Source: Hartmannibacter diazotrophicus (GTDB taxonomy: Bacteria > Pseudomonadota > Alphaproteobacteria > Rhizobiales > Pleomorphomonadaceae). Taken from it: 64,000 bases of DNA. The notes beneath the pieces were generated by a model. It searched no databases. It saw only the letters and a list, made by a program, of their open reading frames with translations, and had not been told where the DNA came from. This document shows positions 17,935-27,476 of the stretch, one piece after another (within the stretch, counting starts at the first letter, position 1; every line of letters begins with the position of its first letter). The position numbers were made by a program, and so were the translations under genes. The stretch is taken from assembly GCF_900231165.1 (NCBI RefSeq), contig NZ_LT960614.1:1362550-1426549 (forward strand), written 5' to 3'.

Positions 17935-19437
17935 ATGATGATGCATTGGCGGGCCGCCCGTTTCTTGCTGCTGCCGGCCGCGATGGCCGGCTTGCTTGTT
18001 TCCACCGCCCTGGCGGCCGACAGTGGACCGATGTCCTGGCGTGACGATCTCTCCCCCAAGGACCGCGCGCGCGTTGCCAAGGTAACGGCCGAGACGGACG
18101 ATTTTTCAAAGTCGGAGAAGTTCGAAGCGCTGCCCGGCGGCGCGACGACCAATCGCAAGGTCTTCGACCGGGACGCCTTTTCGCAGTTCTCGTCCAATCT
18201 GAGTTTCGCCGGCGAGGAAAGCTTCAAGCTTGGCAACGGCCTGTTCCGCCGCCTCTGGGTGTCGTCGCCGTCGTCGACGCAGGCCGCCGACGGCCTCGGA
18301 CCGCTCTATAATTCGCGCGCCTGCCAGAGCTGCCATCTGAAGGACGGCCGCGGCCATCCGCCGGGGGTGACCGATGCGGAAAGCTTTCTGATACGCCTCT
18401 CGGTGCCGGGACCGAACGGTCCGGTCGACGACCCGACCTACGGCGGCCAGCTTCAGGATGTGGCTGTTCCCGGCCTGCCGGCCGAAGGGCACATCAAGGT
18501 CACCTATCAGGAAGAGCCGGTGGCGCTGGCCGACGGCACGGTCGTCTCCCTGCGCAAGCCGACATACGAGATCGACAACCTCGGCTACGGCCCGATGGGC
18601 AAGGGGATCATGATGTCGCCCCGTGTCGCCCAGCCGATGATCGGCCTCGGGCTTCTGGAGGCCATCCATCCCGGCGATATCGAGGCGCTGGCCGACCCCG
18701 ACGACAAGGACGGCGACGGCATTTCCGGCCGCATCAACCGGGTTCATGACGACCGCACCGGCAAGACGGTGATGGGCCGCTTCGGCTGGAAGGCAGGGCA
18801 GCCGACCATCGAGCAGCAGAGTGCTCACGCCTTTGCCGGCGACATGGGCCTTTCGTCCGAACTCATGCCTGCGTCCACCGGCGACTGCATGAAGGGCGGC
18901 GAACAGAAATGCTTCGACATGCCGAGCGGCGTTCAGGCGAAGCTCGGTCCCTATGAAGTTCCGCCGGACATGATGGACCTCGTCGTCTTCTATTCCCGCA
19001 ATCTGGCGGTCCCCGCGCGCCGCAACGTCGACGACCCGGTCGTGCTGCACGGCAAAGAAGTGTTCGACGAAGCCGGCTGTCCGGCCTGCCATCATCCGAA
19101 ATTCGTCACCCGCCGCGATGCGTCGATGAAGGAACTCTCCTTCCAGCTCATCTGGCCCTTCACCGACATGCTGCTGCACGACATGGGCGAGGGGCTTGCA
19201 GACAACCGGCCGGAGGCGGGCGCCAACGGGCGGGAATGGCGCACGGCGCCGCTCTGGGGCATCGGTTTGACCGAGGCGGTCAACGGCCATACGCTCTTCC
19301 TGCACGATGGGCGGGCGCGCAACCTGCTCGAGGCTGTTCTTTGGCATGGCGGCGAGGCGCAGGCGTCGAGGGATCATGTCGCGAGCCTCGACAAGGCCGA
19401 CCGGGACGCGCTGATCAAGTATCTGGAGTCGCTTTGA
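17935..19437 (+). CDS. Di-haem oxidoreductase (DHOR, DUF1111 family)
   Basis: 500 residues from ATG 17935, with GGAAG 9 nt upstream; two more in-frame ATGs follow at once. Signal peptide to about residue 28 (LVSTALA-ADS). Two c-type haem motifs: CQSCH at 130-134 and CPACH at 382-386. The family ('thiol oxidoreductase with two CxxCH haems') is periplasmic and usually encoded between two imelysin genes; its redox partner is not known. LGPLYNSRACQSCHLKDGRG and LHDGRARNLLEAVLWHGGEA-type end are family landmarks. Stop overlaps the next ATG by one base (TGATG). Confidence 0.92.
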   Translation: MMMHWRAARFLLLPAAMAGLLVSTALAADSGPMSWRDDLSPKDRARVAKVTAETDDFSKSEKFEALPGGATTNRKVFDRDAFSQFSSNLSFAGEESFKLGNGLFRRLWVSSPSSTQAADGLGPLYNSRACQSCHLKDGRGHPPGVTDAESFLIRLSVPGPNGPVDDPTYGGQLQDVAVPGLPAEGHIKVTYQEEPVALADGTVVSLRKPTYEIDNLGYGPMGKGIMMSPRVAQPMIGLGLLEAIHPGDIEALADPDDKDGDGISGRINRVHDDRTGKTVMGRFGWKAGQPTIEQQSAHAFAGDMGLSSELMPASTGDCMKGGEQKCFDMPSGVQAKLGPYEVPPDMMDLVVFYSRNLAVPARRNVDDPVVLHGKEVFDEAGCPACHHPKFVTRRDASMKELSFQLIWPFTDMLLHDMGEGLADNRPEAGANGREWRTAPLWGIGLTEAVNGHTLFLHDGRARNLLEAVLWHGGEAQASRDHVASLDKADRDALIKYLESL

Positions 19438-20579
19438 TGATGAATGGGCCGGGGAGTGCCGCCTTTCTGGCCGGCACGCTTCTGTTGACCTGCCTGACGC
19501 CTGTTGCCGCTCTGGCCCAGGCGCGCGGCGAAGGCTCCACACAGGCTGCCAATCTCTCCGAAGCCGAATTCGGGGCGATTGTCGCGAATGCCATCGACGG
19601 AGAAATCCGCCCCGGCTTCAAGGCGCTCGCAGCCAAGGCGGACGTCTTTTGGGACGATGCCAAGGCTCTCTGCAAGGCGCCAGACGCCGCTCATCTGGAC
19701 ACGGCTCGCAAGGCCTTCGCCGCAACGGTCACCGCCTGGTCGCGCGTCGAGTTCTGGCGCTTCGGTCCGCTGATGGAAGAGCACCGACTGGAGCGGATGG
19801 CCTTCTGGCCGGATGCCCGCAGCCTCGGCCTCAAGCAGGTGCAGGCCGCTCTGGCGAAGAAGGACGACACGGCGACAAGCGTGGAGAGCCTTGTCCAGAA
19901 GTCCGTGGCCATGCAGGGCCTGACGGCGCTCGACTACCTGCTCTACGGTTCCGGTGCCGAGACGCTTGGCAAGGCCGACGATGCCGGCGGCGCCTATCGC
20001 TGCCATTACGCCGAGGCCGCCGCAGCAAACGTAGCCGACATGGCCGGCCAGTTGCAAACCGCCTGGACCGGCCCGGACGGCGCCGCGGCGCTGTTCGAAA
20101 AGCCGGGCTCCAACAACCCGCTGTTCCAGACGTCGAAGGAGGCGGCCGGCGAACTCTTCCAGCAGGTTGCGACAGGACTTGAGATCATCGGCGACCACAA
20201 GCTGAAGGTCGCGCTCGGCAAGAGTGTCGACGACGCCAAACCGAAGCTCGCCCCCTTCTGGCGCTCGGGCCTGACGATGGCGACCGTTGCGGCGAATTTC
20301 GAGGGCTTGCGCGGTCTTGTGGAAGCGAGCGGCGCCGGCAAGAAGCTCGATCCCTCGCTGGAATGGCTCGACAACTCGATCCGCTTCGAATTCGACAATG
20401 CGATCGACGCGGCCCGCAAGCTGGATAAGCCGATCGAGGACGTGGTGACAACGCCTGACGACCGCAAGCTTGCGAGCTATCTCGTGCTGAAGACCCTCAG
20501 CATCCGCGACAACGTGGGGTCGGATCTCGTTGCCGGCATTGGTCTTGAAAAGGGCTTCAACTCGCTGGATGGCGATTGA
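19437..20579 (+). CDS. Imelysin family protein, second copy
   Basis: 380 residues. ATG at 19437 overlaps the stop of the di-haem gene. Signal peptide to about residue 28 (LTCLTPVAALA-QAR). Helical imelysin-like domain, with FWRFGPLMEEHRLERMAFWPD. At the position where the first copy has GxHxxE this protein reads GLTALDYLLYG, so the His is Thr and the Glu is Asp; the metal-site signature is degenerate. Its other features, including YRCHYAEA, are intact. This two-imelysin arrangement, one canonical and one divergent, suggests the copies have different roles. Overlap with its neighbour implies fixed stoichiometry. Confidence 0.88.
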   Translation: MMNGPGSAAFLAGTLLLTCLTPVAALAQARGEGSTQAANLSEAEFGAIVANAIDGEIRPGFKALAAKADVFWDDAKALCKAPDAAHLDTARKAFAATVTAWSRVEFWRFGPLMEEHRLERMAFWPDARSLGLKQVQAALAKKDDTATSVESLVQKSVAMQGLTALDYLLYGSGAETLGKADDAGGAYRCHYAEAAAANVADMAGQLQTAWTGPDGAAALFEKPGSNNPLFQTSKEAAGELFQQVATGLEIIGDHKLKVALGKSVDDAKPKLAPFWRSGLTMATVAANFEGLRGLVEASGAGKKLDPSLEWLDNSIRFEFDNAIDAARKLDKPIEDVVTTPDDRKLASYLVLKTLSIRDNVGSDLVAGIGLEKGFNSLDGD

Positions 20580-20608
20580 TCCGGCGGGACTGTTCCAAGG
20601 ATGAAGTG

Positions 20609-21718
20609 ATGTCCATCAGCCGACGCCATTTTCTGGGTCTTGCGGCGGGCCTTTCCGTGGTCGGCCCGCGACGCCTCTTTGCCGCCGGTCCTGATGGCGC
20701 GCCGCGCTTTGCCGCCTGCGCCCGGCTGCCCGACGGCAGCTTTGCGGCCGTCCTGATCGACGATGGCGGGCGTATCCTCGGGAGCCGACCGCTCCCCGAC
20801 CGGGGCCATGAGATCGCTATCGACCAGACGAGCGGCCGGATGGTCGCATTCGCCCGCCGGCCCGGCAGCTTCCTCGCGGTCTTCGAACCGGACTTCAGAC
20901 AGGCGCCGAGGATCGTCGCCGCCGCGCAGGGGCGCACCTTCTACGGTCATGGCGCCTTCAGCCCGGACGGCAAGATTCTCTACGCCACCGAAAACGACTA
21001 TGACGGCCAGCGCGGCGTGATCGGCCTTTACGATGTCGCCGACGATTTCCGGCGCATCGGCGAGTTCTTCTCCGGCGGCGTCGGCCCGCATGAACTCCAG
21101 TTGATCGACGGTGGCAGGACGCTGGCGATCGCCAACGGCGGCCTCGACACATCGCCGGAATTCGGCCGGATGAACCTCAACACGGCGGAGATGAAGCCTT
21201 CGCTCGCCCTCGTCTCGACGGATGGGGGCAAGGTGCTGGCCAATCACGACCTTGGCGCCGATCTCAGCCAGCTCTCGATCCGCCATCTGGCGACGGACCG
21301 CTTCGGCGCGATCTGGTTCGGCTGTCAGCACGAGGGGCCACGGACCGAACTGCCGCCGCTCGCCGGCCGCGTCAGCCAGTCGGGCAAGGTCGAACTCTTC
21401 ACCTTGCCCGAAGAGTTGCGAGTGCGGCCGCGCAACTATATCGGCGCGGTGTCTGCCAGCGGTGACGGCGAGACGGTTGCCTTCTCGGCCCCGCGCGGCA
21501 ATGTTGTCTTTGCCTTCGACGCGGCGAGCGCCCGCTTTGCCGGCATGTCGGATCTAGCGGACGGTTGCGGCATCATCCGCGGGCCCGGCGAGCACGACAT
21601 CGTCGGTGCCGGCGGCATGGGCGATGTCGTCAGCTTCGAATTCGGCGACAAGGCAGTCGAGCGCAGGGAAGTCAGGAAGGACGATCTTTCCTTCGACAAT
21701 CACCTGACCTTGCTCTGA
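20609..21718 (+). CDS. DUF1513 protein, Tat-exported beta-propeller-like
   Basis: 369 residues from ATG 20609, chosen because it opens a twin-arginine signal (SRRHFLGLAAGLSVV). The mature part has DUF1513 landmarks: GRTFYGHGAFSPDG, LYATENDYD, GVGPHELQL, LAIANGG, and LSIRHLATD, typical of a propeller built from four-stranded blades. It is the last gene of the imelysin operon, 29 bp after the second imelysin. DUF1513 proteins almost always accompany imelysins; the function is unknown, though a periplasmic metal- or haem-related role is inferred. Confidence 0.88.
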   Translation: MSISRRHFLGLAAGLSVVGPRRLFAAGPDGAPRFAACARLPDGSFAAVLIDDGGRILGSRPLPDRGHEIAIDQTSGRMVAFARRPGSFLAVFEPDFRQAPRIVAAAQGRTFYGHGAFSPDGKILYATENDYDGQRGVIGLYDVADDFRRIGEFFSGGVGPHELQLIDGGRTLAIANGGLDTSPEFGRMNLNTAEMKPSLALVSTDGGKVLANHDLGADLSQLSIRHLATDRFGAIWFGCQHEGPRTELPPLAGRVSQSGKVELFTLPEELRVRPRNYIGAVSASGDGETVAFSAPRGNVVFAFDAASARFAGMSDLADGCGIIRGPGEHDIVGAGGMGDVVSFEFGDKAVERREVRKDDLSFDNHLTLL

Positions 21719-21784
21719 GGCGGAGGCGCCCTAAAGAGGTTTGCCGTTGATACGGATCACAGAGTCCGTTTGACTTCTTGCTGA

Positions 21785-21831
21785 AGCATCCAGTTGCCCG
21801 AAAACCGGAATCCACTTTTCGGCTGGATGCT
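21785..21831. repeat. Rhizobiales-type intergenic palindrome
   Basis: AGCATCCAG (21785-21793) pairs with CTGGATGCT (21823-21831); inside it CCGAAAA pairs with TTTTCGG. The 'CCGAAAACCGGAATCCACTT' core is a sequence I recognise as common in intergenic elements of rhizobia. It lies exactly between the convergent imelysin operon and fructokinase gene and may end transcription both ways. Confidence 0.6.
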
Positions 21832-22761
21832 CTAGCCCGCCATCTCGTGACGCCAGGGCGGATTGGCGCCCGGCCGCGAGACCGTGACGGCGGCGGCGCG
21901 AATGCCGAAATCGACGCAGGCGGAAATCTCCTTCGCCGTCATCGCCTCAAGCTTTTCGCGGCTCAAATAGCCGCCCTCGTAGAGCGCCGTCAGGAAGCCG
22001 CCCTGGAAAGTGTCGCCGGCGCCGATCGTGTCGGCCACCTCCACCTTGCGGGCGCCGACCTGCAGCTTGCCGGCTCCGGCGTGATAGACAGTGACGCCGT
22101 CGCCGCCGCGCGTGATCAGCACGATCGCGGGACGGATTCCGAGCCATTCGGCAGCCTTTGCATCCCAGTCCGCATCATCGAACAGGAACTCGAAGTCGAC
22201 ATCCGACATGCGCAGGATATCGGCGTGGGCGATCAGAGCCTCGATCCGGCGGCGATAGTCGTCGCGGTCCTTGGTGAGCGTCGGGCGGCAGTTCGGATCG
22301 AGCGCGACGATGGTCTTGCCGGCGGCCTCGGCAACCATCTTGGCGGTCTCCGAGGACACCGGATCGTGGATCAGCGTCGTCGAGCCGACATGAACGGCGG
22401 CAATCCTGGAAAAGTCGATCGAGCCCGGCGTGTAGGTCCAGCGGCTCGCGGCCGTCGCCTCGTCATAGAAGGCATAGTGCGGCTCGCCATCGACAATGCG
22501 CACGAAGGCGAGCGTCGTCTCCGAGGCACTGCGGGTCAGGTAGTCGAAGCTGACATTTGACGCCTTGAGGTGATCGGCCAGCATCGCACCGAACATGTCG
22601 GTGGAAATGCCGGCAACCAGGCCCGACGGCGCACCAAGCCGGCCGATCGCGACAGCGATATTAAGACACGAACCGCCGACCGCCGGCACATAGGCGTCGC
22701 GGCCGTCAGCCGATTTCACGGGGACGAAGTCGATAAGCGCATCGCCACAGACAAGGAGCAA
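21832..22761 (-). CDS. frk: Fructokinase, PfkB family
   Basis: 309 residues. TTG start at 22759-22761, supported by AGGAGG 7 nt upstream. PfkB carbohydrate kinase landmarks: VCGDALIDFVP, VGGSCLNIAVAIGRLGA (sugar binding), FVRIVDGEPHYAFYDE, VALDPNCRP, and the DTIGAGDTFQGGFL segment with the catalytic Asp. The end, AAVTVSRPGANPPW, is the same as in rhizobial Frk. It phosphorylates fructose to fructose 6-phosphate in the cytosol. Divergent from a LacI regulator beside xylB and xylA. Confidence 0.88.
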   Translation of the reverse strand: MLLVCGDALIDFVPVKSADGRDAYVPAVGGSCLNIAVAIGRLGAPSGLVAGISTDMFGAMLADHLKASNVSFDYLTRSASETTLAFVRIVDGEPHYAFYDEATAASRWTYTPGSIDFSRIAAVHVGSTTLIHDPVSSETAKMVAEAAGKTIVALDPNCRPTLTKDRDDYRRRIEALIAHADILRMSDVDFEFLFDDADWDAKAAEWLGIRPAIVLITRGGDGVTVYHAGAGKLQVGARKVEVADTIGAGDTFQGGFLTALYEGGYLSREKLEAMTAKEISACVDFGIRAAAVTVSRPGANPPWRHEMAG

Positions 22762-22861
22762 GGGAGCCTCCTGAATTTTTTCTCGTTCCTAACGACAATT
22801 GCCCACCTCCGCAATGATTTCGATGGCGCCGGCAGGCGGCCTCGGACGTCCCTATGTCCTC

Positions 22862-22890
22862 TTGACGATGTGATCACATCAAAATAAAGA
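22862..22890 (+). promoter_or_regulatory. Promoter of lacI-type gene with overlapping palindromic operator
   Basis: -35 TTGACG (22862-22867), 17-bp spacer, -10 TAAAGA (22885-22890). A perfect 14-bp palindrome, GATGTGATCACATC, occupies 22867-22880 in the spacer. A bound LacI protein there would block the promoter, consistent with self-repression; it could also act on the divergent fructokinase gene. Confidence 0.7.
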
Positions 22891-22915
22891 TCAAAACAAA
22901 TCGAATGAGGGCCGG

Positions 22916-23941
22916 ATGGCACGGGTCACACTCAAGGACGTGGCGGAAGCAGCGGGCGTCAGCATCGCGACGGTCGACCGTGTTCTGAACGGACGCGCGG
23001 GGAACGCCTCGCGTAGCGCCGTTCGCGTGCAGGAGGCGATCAACCGGCTCGGCTACGCGCCCTCAGCCTTGTCAGCCCGGGTGGATGCGGCGCGCCGCCG
23101 CTTCGTCTTCGTGCTGCCCTCCGGCGAAAATCCCTTCATGTCGAGCCTCAGCGAGGCGGTCGGGAGTCTTTCCGACTGGATGACGCTCGAAGGGGCGGTC
23201 TACGAGACGGTCCGTGTGGACGTTTTCGACGGCGCGGCGCTCGCCGCCGCACTGGACGGACTGGAGCGCGACGGTCTTGCCGGGGTCGCGCTGGTGGCGC
23301 TCGACCATCCAATGGTGCGCGAGGCGGTCAATCACCTCCATGCCGCCGGCATTCCGGTCGTCACGCTGGTCTCCGATCTTCCGGGATCGCGCCGGGCCCG
23401 CTACGTCGGCATCGACAACATCGCCGCCGGCCGGACGGCCGGAGCCCTGATGGGACGCTTCATGGGCGGGCAGGGGGCGGAGGTTGCCATCGTCGGCGGC
23501 TCCTTCGATCTTCGCGACCACGTCGAGCGCCAGCTTGGCTTCAAGCGCGTCCTGGCCGAGGAATTTGGGAATGTGCGCGTCGTCGATGTCCGCGAGGGCC
23601 GCGATGATCGCGAGACGACCCGCCGCGCCGTCGAGGCGCTTCTCGCCCGCCATCCGGACCTTGCGGGCATTTACAGTGTCGGCGCCGGCAATGCCGGGAT
23701 CGTCGAGGCGCTGAAGGCCAACGGCCGGGCCGGGAAGACGTTGCTGATCGCGCATGAACTGACGGCCGAGAACCGGGCGGCGCTGCTCGCCGGCGCCATG
23801 CAGGCCGTGATCAACCAGGATTGCGGCCACGAGATCCGGTCAGCTGCCCGGGTGATGCGGGCGCTCGCGTCCGGTACGCCCATCGTGGCCGAGCAGGAAC
23901 GCATCCGGATCGACGTGTTTCTCAGAGAGAATTTGCCCTGA
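22916..23941 (+). CDS. LacI family transcriptional regulator (sugar-responsive)
   Basis: 341 residues. N-terminal LacI helix-turn-helix (VTLKDVAEAAGVSIATVDRV) followed by the hinge helix (LSARVDAARR), then a periplasmic-binding-protein-like sensor domain with VALDHPMVREAVNHL and YVGIDNIAAGRTAGALMG. It sits in front of xylB and xylA, 73 bp away on the same strand, so it probably senses xylose, xylulose or a related sugar. The palindrome in its own promoter suggests autoregulation. The rhizobial xylose regulator best known is a ROK protein, so this is not called XylR. Confidence 0.88.
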   Translation: MARVTLKDVAEAAGVSIATVDRVLNGRAGNASRSAVRVQEAINRLGYAPSALSARVDAARRRFVFVLPSGENPFMSSLSEAVGSLSDWMTLEGAVYETVRVDVFDGAALAAALDGLERDGLAGVALVALDHPMVREAVNHLHAAGIPVVTLVSDLPGSRRARYVGIDNIAAGRTAGALMGRFMGGQGAEVAIVGGSFDLRDHVERQLGFKRVLAEEFGNVRVVDVREGRDDRETTRRAVEALLARHPDLAGIYSVGAGNAGIVEALKANGRAGKTLLIAHELTAENRAALLAGAMQAVINQDCGHEIRSAARVMRALASGTPIVAEQERIRIDVFLRENLP

Positions 23942-24014
23942 GGCGCCGAAGGCGTCCGCTGAAGGGTCGGCCGATCGGCGATCGGGTCGAAAGAGGGAAG
24001 GAAACCGAAGCACC

Positions 24015-25472
24015 ATGTATATCGGCATCGACATCGGCACCTCGTCGGTGAAGTCCGTCCTGATCGGAGACGATCAGGCGATTGTGGCAAGCGCCAGCGT
24101 GCCGCTGGAGGTTTCGCGCCCGCATTCCGGCTGGTCGGAGCAGAACCCGGGCGACTGGGTGAGCGCCACCTTCGCCTCGCTGGACGAGCTTGCCCGCACG
24201 CATCCGAAGGAAATGAGTGCCGTGACCGGCATCGGCCTTTCCGGCCAGATGCACGGCGCGACGCTTCTGGGCGCGGACGACAAGCCCTTGCGTCCGGCGA
24301 TCCTCTGGAACGATGTGCGCTCGTCCGCCGAATGCGCGGAACTGGAAGCCCGCTGCCCGACGTCCCGCGACATCGCCGGCAATATCGCGATGCCTGGCTT
24401 CACCGCTCCGAAGCTGCTCTGGGTGAAGAACAACGAGCCCGAGGTCTTCGCGCAGGTCAGAAAGGTGCTGCTGCCGAAGGACTACGTGCGGCTTCATCTG
24501 GTCGGCGACTATGTCTCCGACATGTCGGACGCCGCCGGAACGCTCTGGCTCGACGTCAAGGCGCGTGCTTGGTCGGACGCGCTTCTCGCCGCAACGCATC
24601 TCACGCGCGATCACATGCCCTGGCTCGTCGAGGGAACGGATGTCTCCGGTCGCCTGAAGCCGGATCTTGCCGCTCGTTTCGGAATGGCCGGCCAGCCCGT
24701 TGTGGCGGGCGGCGGCGGCGACAACGCGGCGAGCGCCATCGGCATGGGCACGGTCACGCCCGGCGCGGCCTTCGCCTCGCTCGGCACCTCCGGCGTGCTC
24801 TTTGTCTCCAACGACCGCTTCTCGCCCAATACCCACGGCGCGGTTCATGCCTTCTGCCACGCGCTGCCCGACACCTGGCACCAGATGGGCGTCATCCTGT
24901 CGGCAACCGATAGCCTCAACTGGCTCTCGGGCCTCCTGAAGATCTCGGCCTCCGACCTTGCCGGAGCGCTCGGCGACAAAGTCACCGCGCCGTCTCCGGT
25001 CCTTTTCCTGCCCTATCTTTCCGGCGAGCGGACACCGCACAACGATGCAGCCGTCCGTGGCGCCTTCGTTGGCCTTGCCCATCAGAGCGATGCCGCGACG
25101 ATGACCCAGGCCGTGCTGGAAGGCGTCGCCTTCGCCTTCGCCGACTGCCTGCGCGTTCTCGGAGATGCCGGAACGACAGTGCCGCGCGCGGCGGCGATCG
25201 GCGGCGGTTCGCGCTCCAACGTCTGGCTACAGATCATGGCCAACGTGCTCGGCGTCCCGCTCGATGTGCCGCGCGATGGCGATTTCGGCGGCGCTTTCGG
25301 TGCGGCCCGGCTCGGCCTCATTGCCGCGACCGGCGCCGATCCGTTGAGCATTGCCACCCCGCCGCCGACCGAGCGGACCATCGATCCGGAACCGGCGCTA
25401 GTTGCCGCCTATGCGGACCGCTACGCCCGTTACCGGGCCTTCTATCCCGCCGTTCACGCCGCCTGCGCGTGA
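24015..25472 (+). CDS. xylB: Xylulokinase
   Basis: 485 residues, standard length. FGGY kinase landmarks: [17 protein letters not shown] (ATP-binding), [14 protein letters not shown] (xylulose-binding), [11 protein letters not shown], and the C-terminal [10 protein letters not shown] and [21 protein letters not shown] blocks. It phosphorylates D-xylulose to xylulose 5-phosphate. xylA follows after 61 bp, giving a two-step route from xylose into the pentose phosphate pathway. Confidence 0.95.
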   Translation: MYIGIDIGTSSVKSVLIGDDQAIVASASVPLEVSRPHSGWSEQNPGDWVSATFASLDELARTHPKEMSAVTGIGLSGQMHGATLLGADDKPLRPAILWNDVRSSAECAELEARCPTSRDIAGNIAMPGFTAPKLLWVKNNEPEVFAQVRKVLLPKDYVRLHLVGDYVSDMSDAAGTLWLDVKARAWSDALLAATHLTRDHMPWLVEGTDVSGRLKPDLAARFGMAGQPVVAGGGGDNAASAIGMGTVTPGAAFASLGTSGVLFVSNDRFSPNTHGAVHAFCHALPDTWHQMGVILSATDSLNWLSGLLKISASDLAGALGDKVTAPSPVLFLPYLSGERTPHNDAAVRGAFVGLAHQSDAATMTQAVLEGVAFAFADCLRVLGDAGTTVPRAAAIGGGSRSNVWLQIMANVLGVPLDVPRDGDFGGAFGAARLGLIAATGADPLSIATPPPTERTIDPEPALVAAYADRYARYRAFYPAVHAACA

Positions 25473-25533
25473 GTTTTCAGGAACACGTCAACAGACGCCG
25501 GCAAAGGCGCCGGCACCCAAAGGAGAAATCGTC

Positions 25534-26850
25534 ATGAGTTCGGGATTTTTCGGCGACGTCGCCCCGATCAAGTTCGAGGGAGCGGAGAGCAAGAATCCGC
25601 TGGCCTATCGCTGGTATGACAAGGACCGCGTCATCCTCGGCAAGCGCATGGAAGACCATCTGCGCTTTGCCGTCTGCTATTGGCACTCGCTGACCTTCGC
25701 CGGTCTCGACCCCTTCGGCGGCATGACCTTCGAGCGGCCCTGGTTCCAGCCCGGCGACGAGATGGCCATGGCGCGTCTCAAGGCCGATGTCGCCTTCGAA
25801 CTGTTCCAGATCCTCGGTGTGCCCTTCTTCACCTTCCACGACCGCGACATCGCGCCGGAAGGCAAGAGCCTTGCCGAATCCAACAAGAACGTTCGCGAGA
25901 TTGCCGACATCTTCGCCAAGAAGATCGACGAGACCGGCATCAACCTGCTCTGGGGCACGGCCAACCTCTTCTCGAACCGCCGCTTTATGGCGGGCGCGGC
26001 CTCCAACCCCGATCCGGACGTGTTCCTCTACGCGGCGGCGCAGGTGAAGAACGTCTTTGACGTCACCCGCGAGCTGGGCGGTCAGAACTACGTCCTCTGG
26101 GGCGGCCGTGAAGGCTACGAGACGCTGCTCAACACCTCGCTGAAGCGCGAACTCGACCAGCTTGGCCGCTTCCTGACGATGGTCGTCGACTACAAACACA
26201 AGACCGGCTTCAAGGGCGCGATCCTGATCGAGCCGAAGCCGAAGGAACCGTCGTCGCACCAGTACGACTACGACGTCGCCACCGTCTACGGCTTCCTGAA
26301 GGCCTACGGGCTGGAAAAGGAAGTGCAGGTCAACGTCGAGCAGAACCACGCGATCCTCGCCGGCCACAGCTTCGAGCATGAACTGGCACTGGCCGCCGCC
26401 CTCGGCATCTTCGGCTCGGTCGACCTCAACCGCGGTCACTACCAGCTTGGCTGGGACACGGACCAGTTCGGCATGAACGTGCCGGAACTGACGCTGGCGA
26501 TGGTGGAAATCCTGCGCGCGGGTGGCTTCACCACCGGCGGGTTCAACTTCGACGCCAAGATCCGCCGCCAGTCTCTCGATCCGGTGGACCTTGTCCATGG
26601 TCACGTCGGTTCGATGGACGCCATGGCAAGGGCACTGGTTGCCGCCGCCGCCATCGTCGAGGACGGCGAGTTCGATGCCGAGGTTGCCAAGCGCTATGCG
26701 GGCTGGGACGAGCCGATGGGTAAGGCGATCCTTGCCGGCGACATGACGCTGGAGGACTGCGCCGCCCATGTTGCCGGTTCGAACCTCGATCCGAAGCCGG
26801 TGTCCGGGCGCCAGGAGTATCTGGAAAGTCTCGTCAACCGCTTCTGCTGA
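25534..26850 (+). CDS. xylA: Xylose isomerase
   Basis: 438 residues from ATG 25534 behind AGGAGA. Class II xylose isomerase landmarks: the [11 protein letters not shown] motif, [12 protein letters not shown] with the active-site His and Asp, [34 protein letters not shown] with the metal-binding Glu, [13 protein letters not shown] and FDAKIRRQS. It converts D-xylose to D-xylulose using divalent metal. A hairpin terminator begins 30 bp after the stop. Confidence 0.97.
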   Translation: MSSGFFGDVAPIKFEGAESKNPLAYRWYDKDRVILGKRMEDHLRFAVCYWHSLTFAGLDPFGGMTFERPWFQPGDEMAMARLKADVAFELFQILGVPFFTFHDRDIAPEGKSLAESNKNVREIADIFAKKIDETGINLLWGTANLFSNRRFMAGAASNPDPDVFLYAAAQVKNVFDVTRELGGQNYVLWGGREGYETLLNTSLKRELDQLGRFLTMVVDYKHKTGFKGAILIEPKPKEPSSHQYDYDVATVYGFLKAYGLEKEVQVNVEQNHAILAGHSFEHELALAAALGIFGSVDLNRGHYQLGWDTDQFGMNVPELTLAMVEILRAGGFTTGGFNFDAKIRRQSLDPVDLVHGHVGSMDAMARALVAAAAIVEDGEFDAEVAKRYAGWDEPMGKAILAGDMTLEDCAAHVAGSNLDPKPVSGRQEYLESLVNRFC

Positions 26851-26879
26851 GCCGGTTGACGCAAGCGTTGAAGCAAGAA

Positions 26880-26908
26880 AAACGGCGGCCGAGTTTCGGC
26901 CGCCGTTT
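26880..26908. terminator. Bidirectional terminator between xylA and DUF1328 gene
   Basis: AAACGGCGGCCG (26880-26891), loop AGTTT, CGGCCGCCGTTT (26897-26908): 12 perfect base pairs with A/T flanks on both sides. It serves the convergent xylA and DUF1328 genes. Confidence 0.88.
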
Positions 26909-26934
26909 CGCGTTTCGTGTGCTTGTGGTCGCCG

Positions 26935-27114
26935 TCAGACGGTCGGCGGCCTGCGGCCGGTGACAAGGCCGTAGATGAGCGAGATGGCGAAGAGAACGAT
27001 CGCCACGAAGAAGATCAGCTTCGCGATGCCGATGGCCGTACCGGCGACGCCGCCAAAACCAAGAACTGCCGCGATCAGCGCGACGATGAGGAAAGTAAGA
27101 GCCCAACCGAGCAT
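26935..27114 (-). CDS. Small DUF1328 (YtjA-like) membrane protein
   Basis: 59 residues from ATG 27112-27114, with AGGAG 9 nt upstream. Two membrane helices (about 4-22 and 28-48), with [21 protein letters not shown] and a short basic end, RRPPTV. The DUF1328 family is widespread and of unknown function, often stress-induced. It stands alone, convergent to xylA. Confidence 0.85.
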   Translation of the reverse strand: MLGWALTFLIVALIAAVLGFGGVAGTAIGIAKLIFFVAIVLFAISLIYGLVTGRRPPTV

Positions 27115-27476
27115 GTCTTTTCTCCTTCCGTGATCCTGTTGTTGTCTGGTCCAAGAACGGATGGGGGTTCGTTTGGTTCCCAAAAGATGCGGAGGGACGA
27201 AGCCGGCGCCGTCACATCTTGCGGCCGTGCGCCGGAATGACGAGGCGAGCGGACCGGGCAAGCCGAAGCCGTTAGGCATGGGCCGTCGTGAAGGATTTTC
27301 ACCGGCAGTGAAATGCAGTAAGCCTCAAGTCTGTCGCGCGGTCGCCGGATTTTGGTCTCGCGCGGCAGCCATTGTCGCCAACCGAAAATTGATTCTTGGG
27401 TTCTATCGATTGGGCCATCGCGCCGATGGCGCTCGTTTCAGATGGCGGCCTGCCGGCCGCGCAGGGGAATTGCTGA
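27115..27476. other. Divergent intergenic region, DUF1328 / DedA-like
   Basis: 362 bp. Promoters for both flanking genes are expected. No clear palindrome or gene was seen. Confidence 0.4.
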
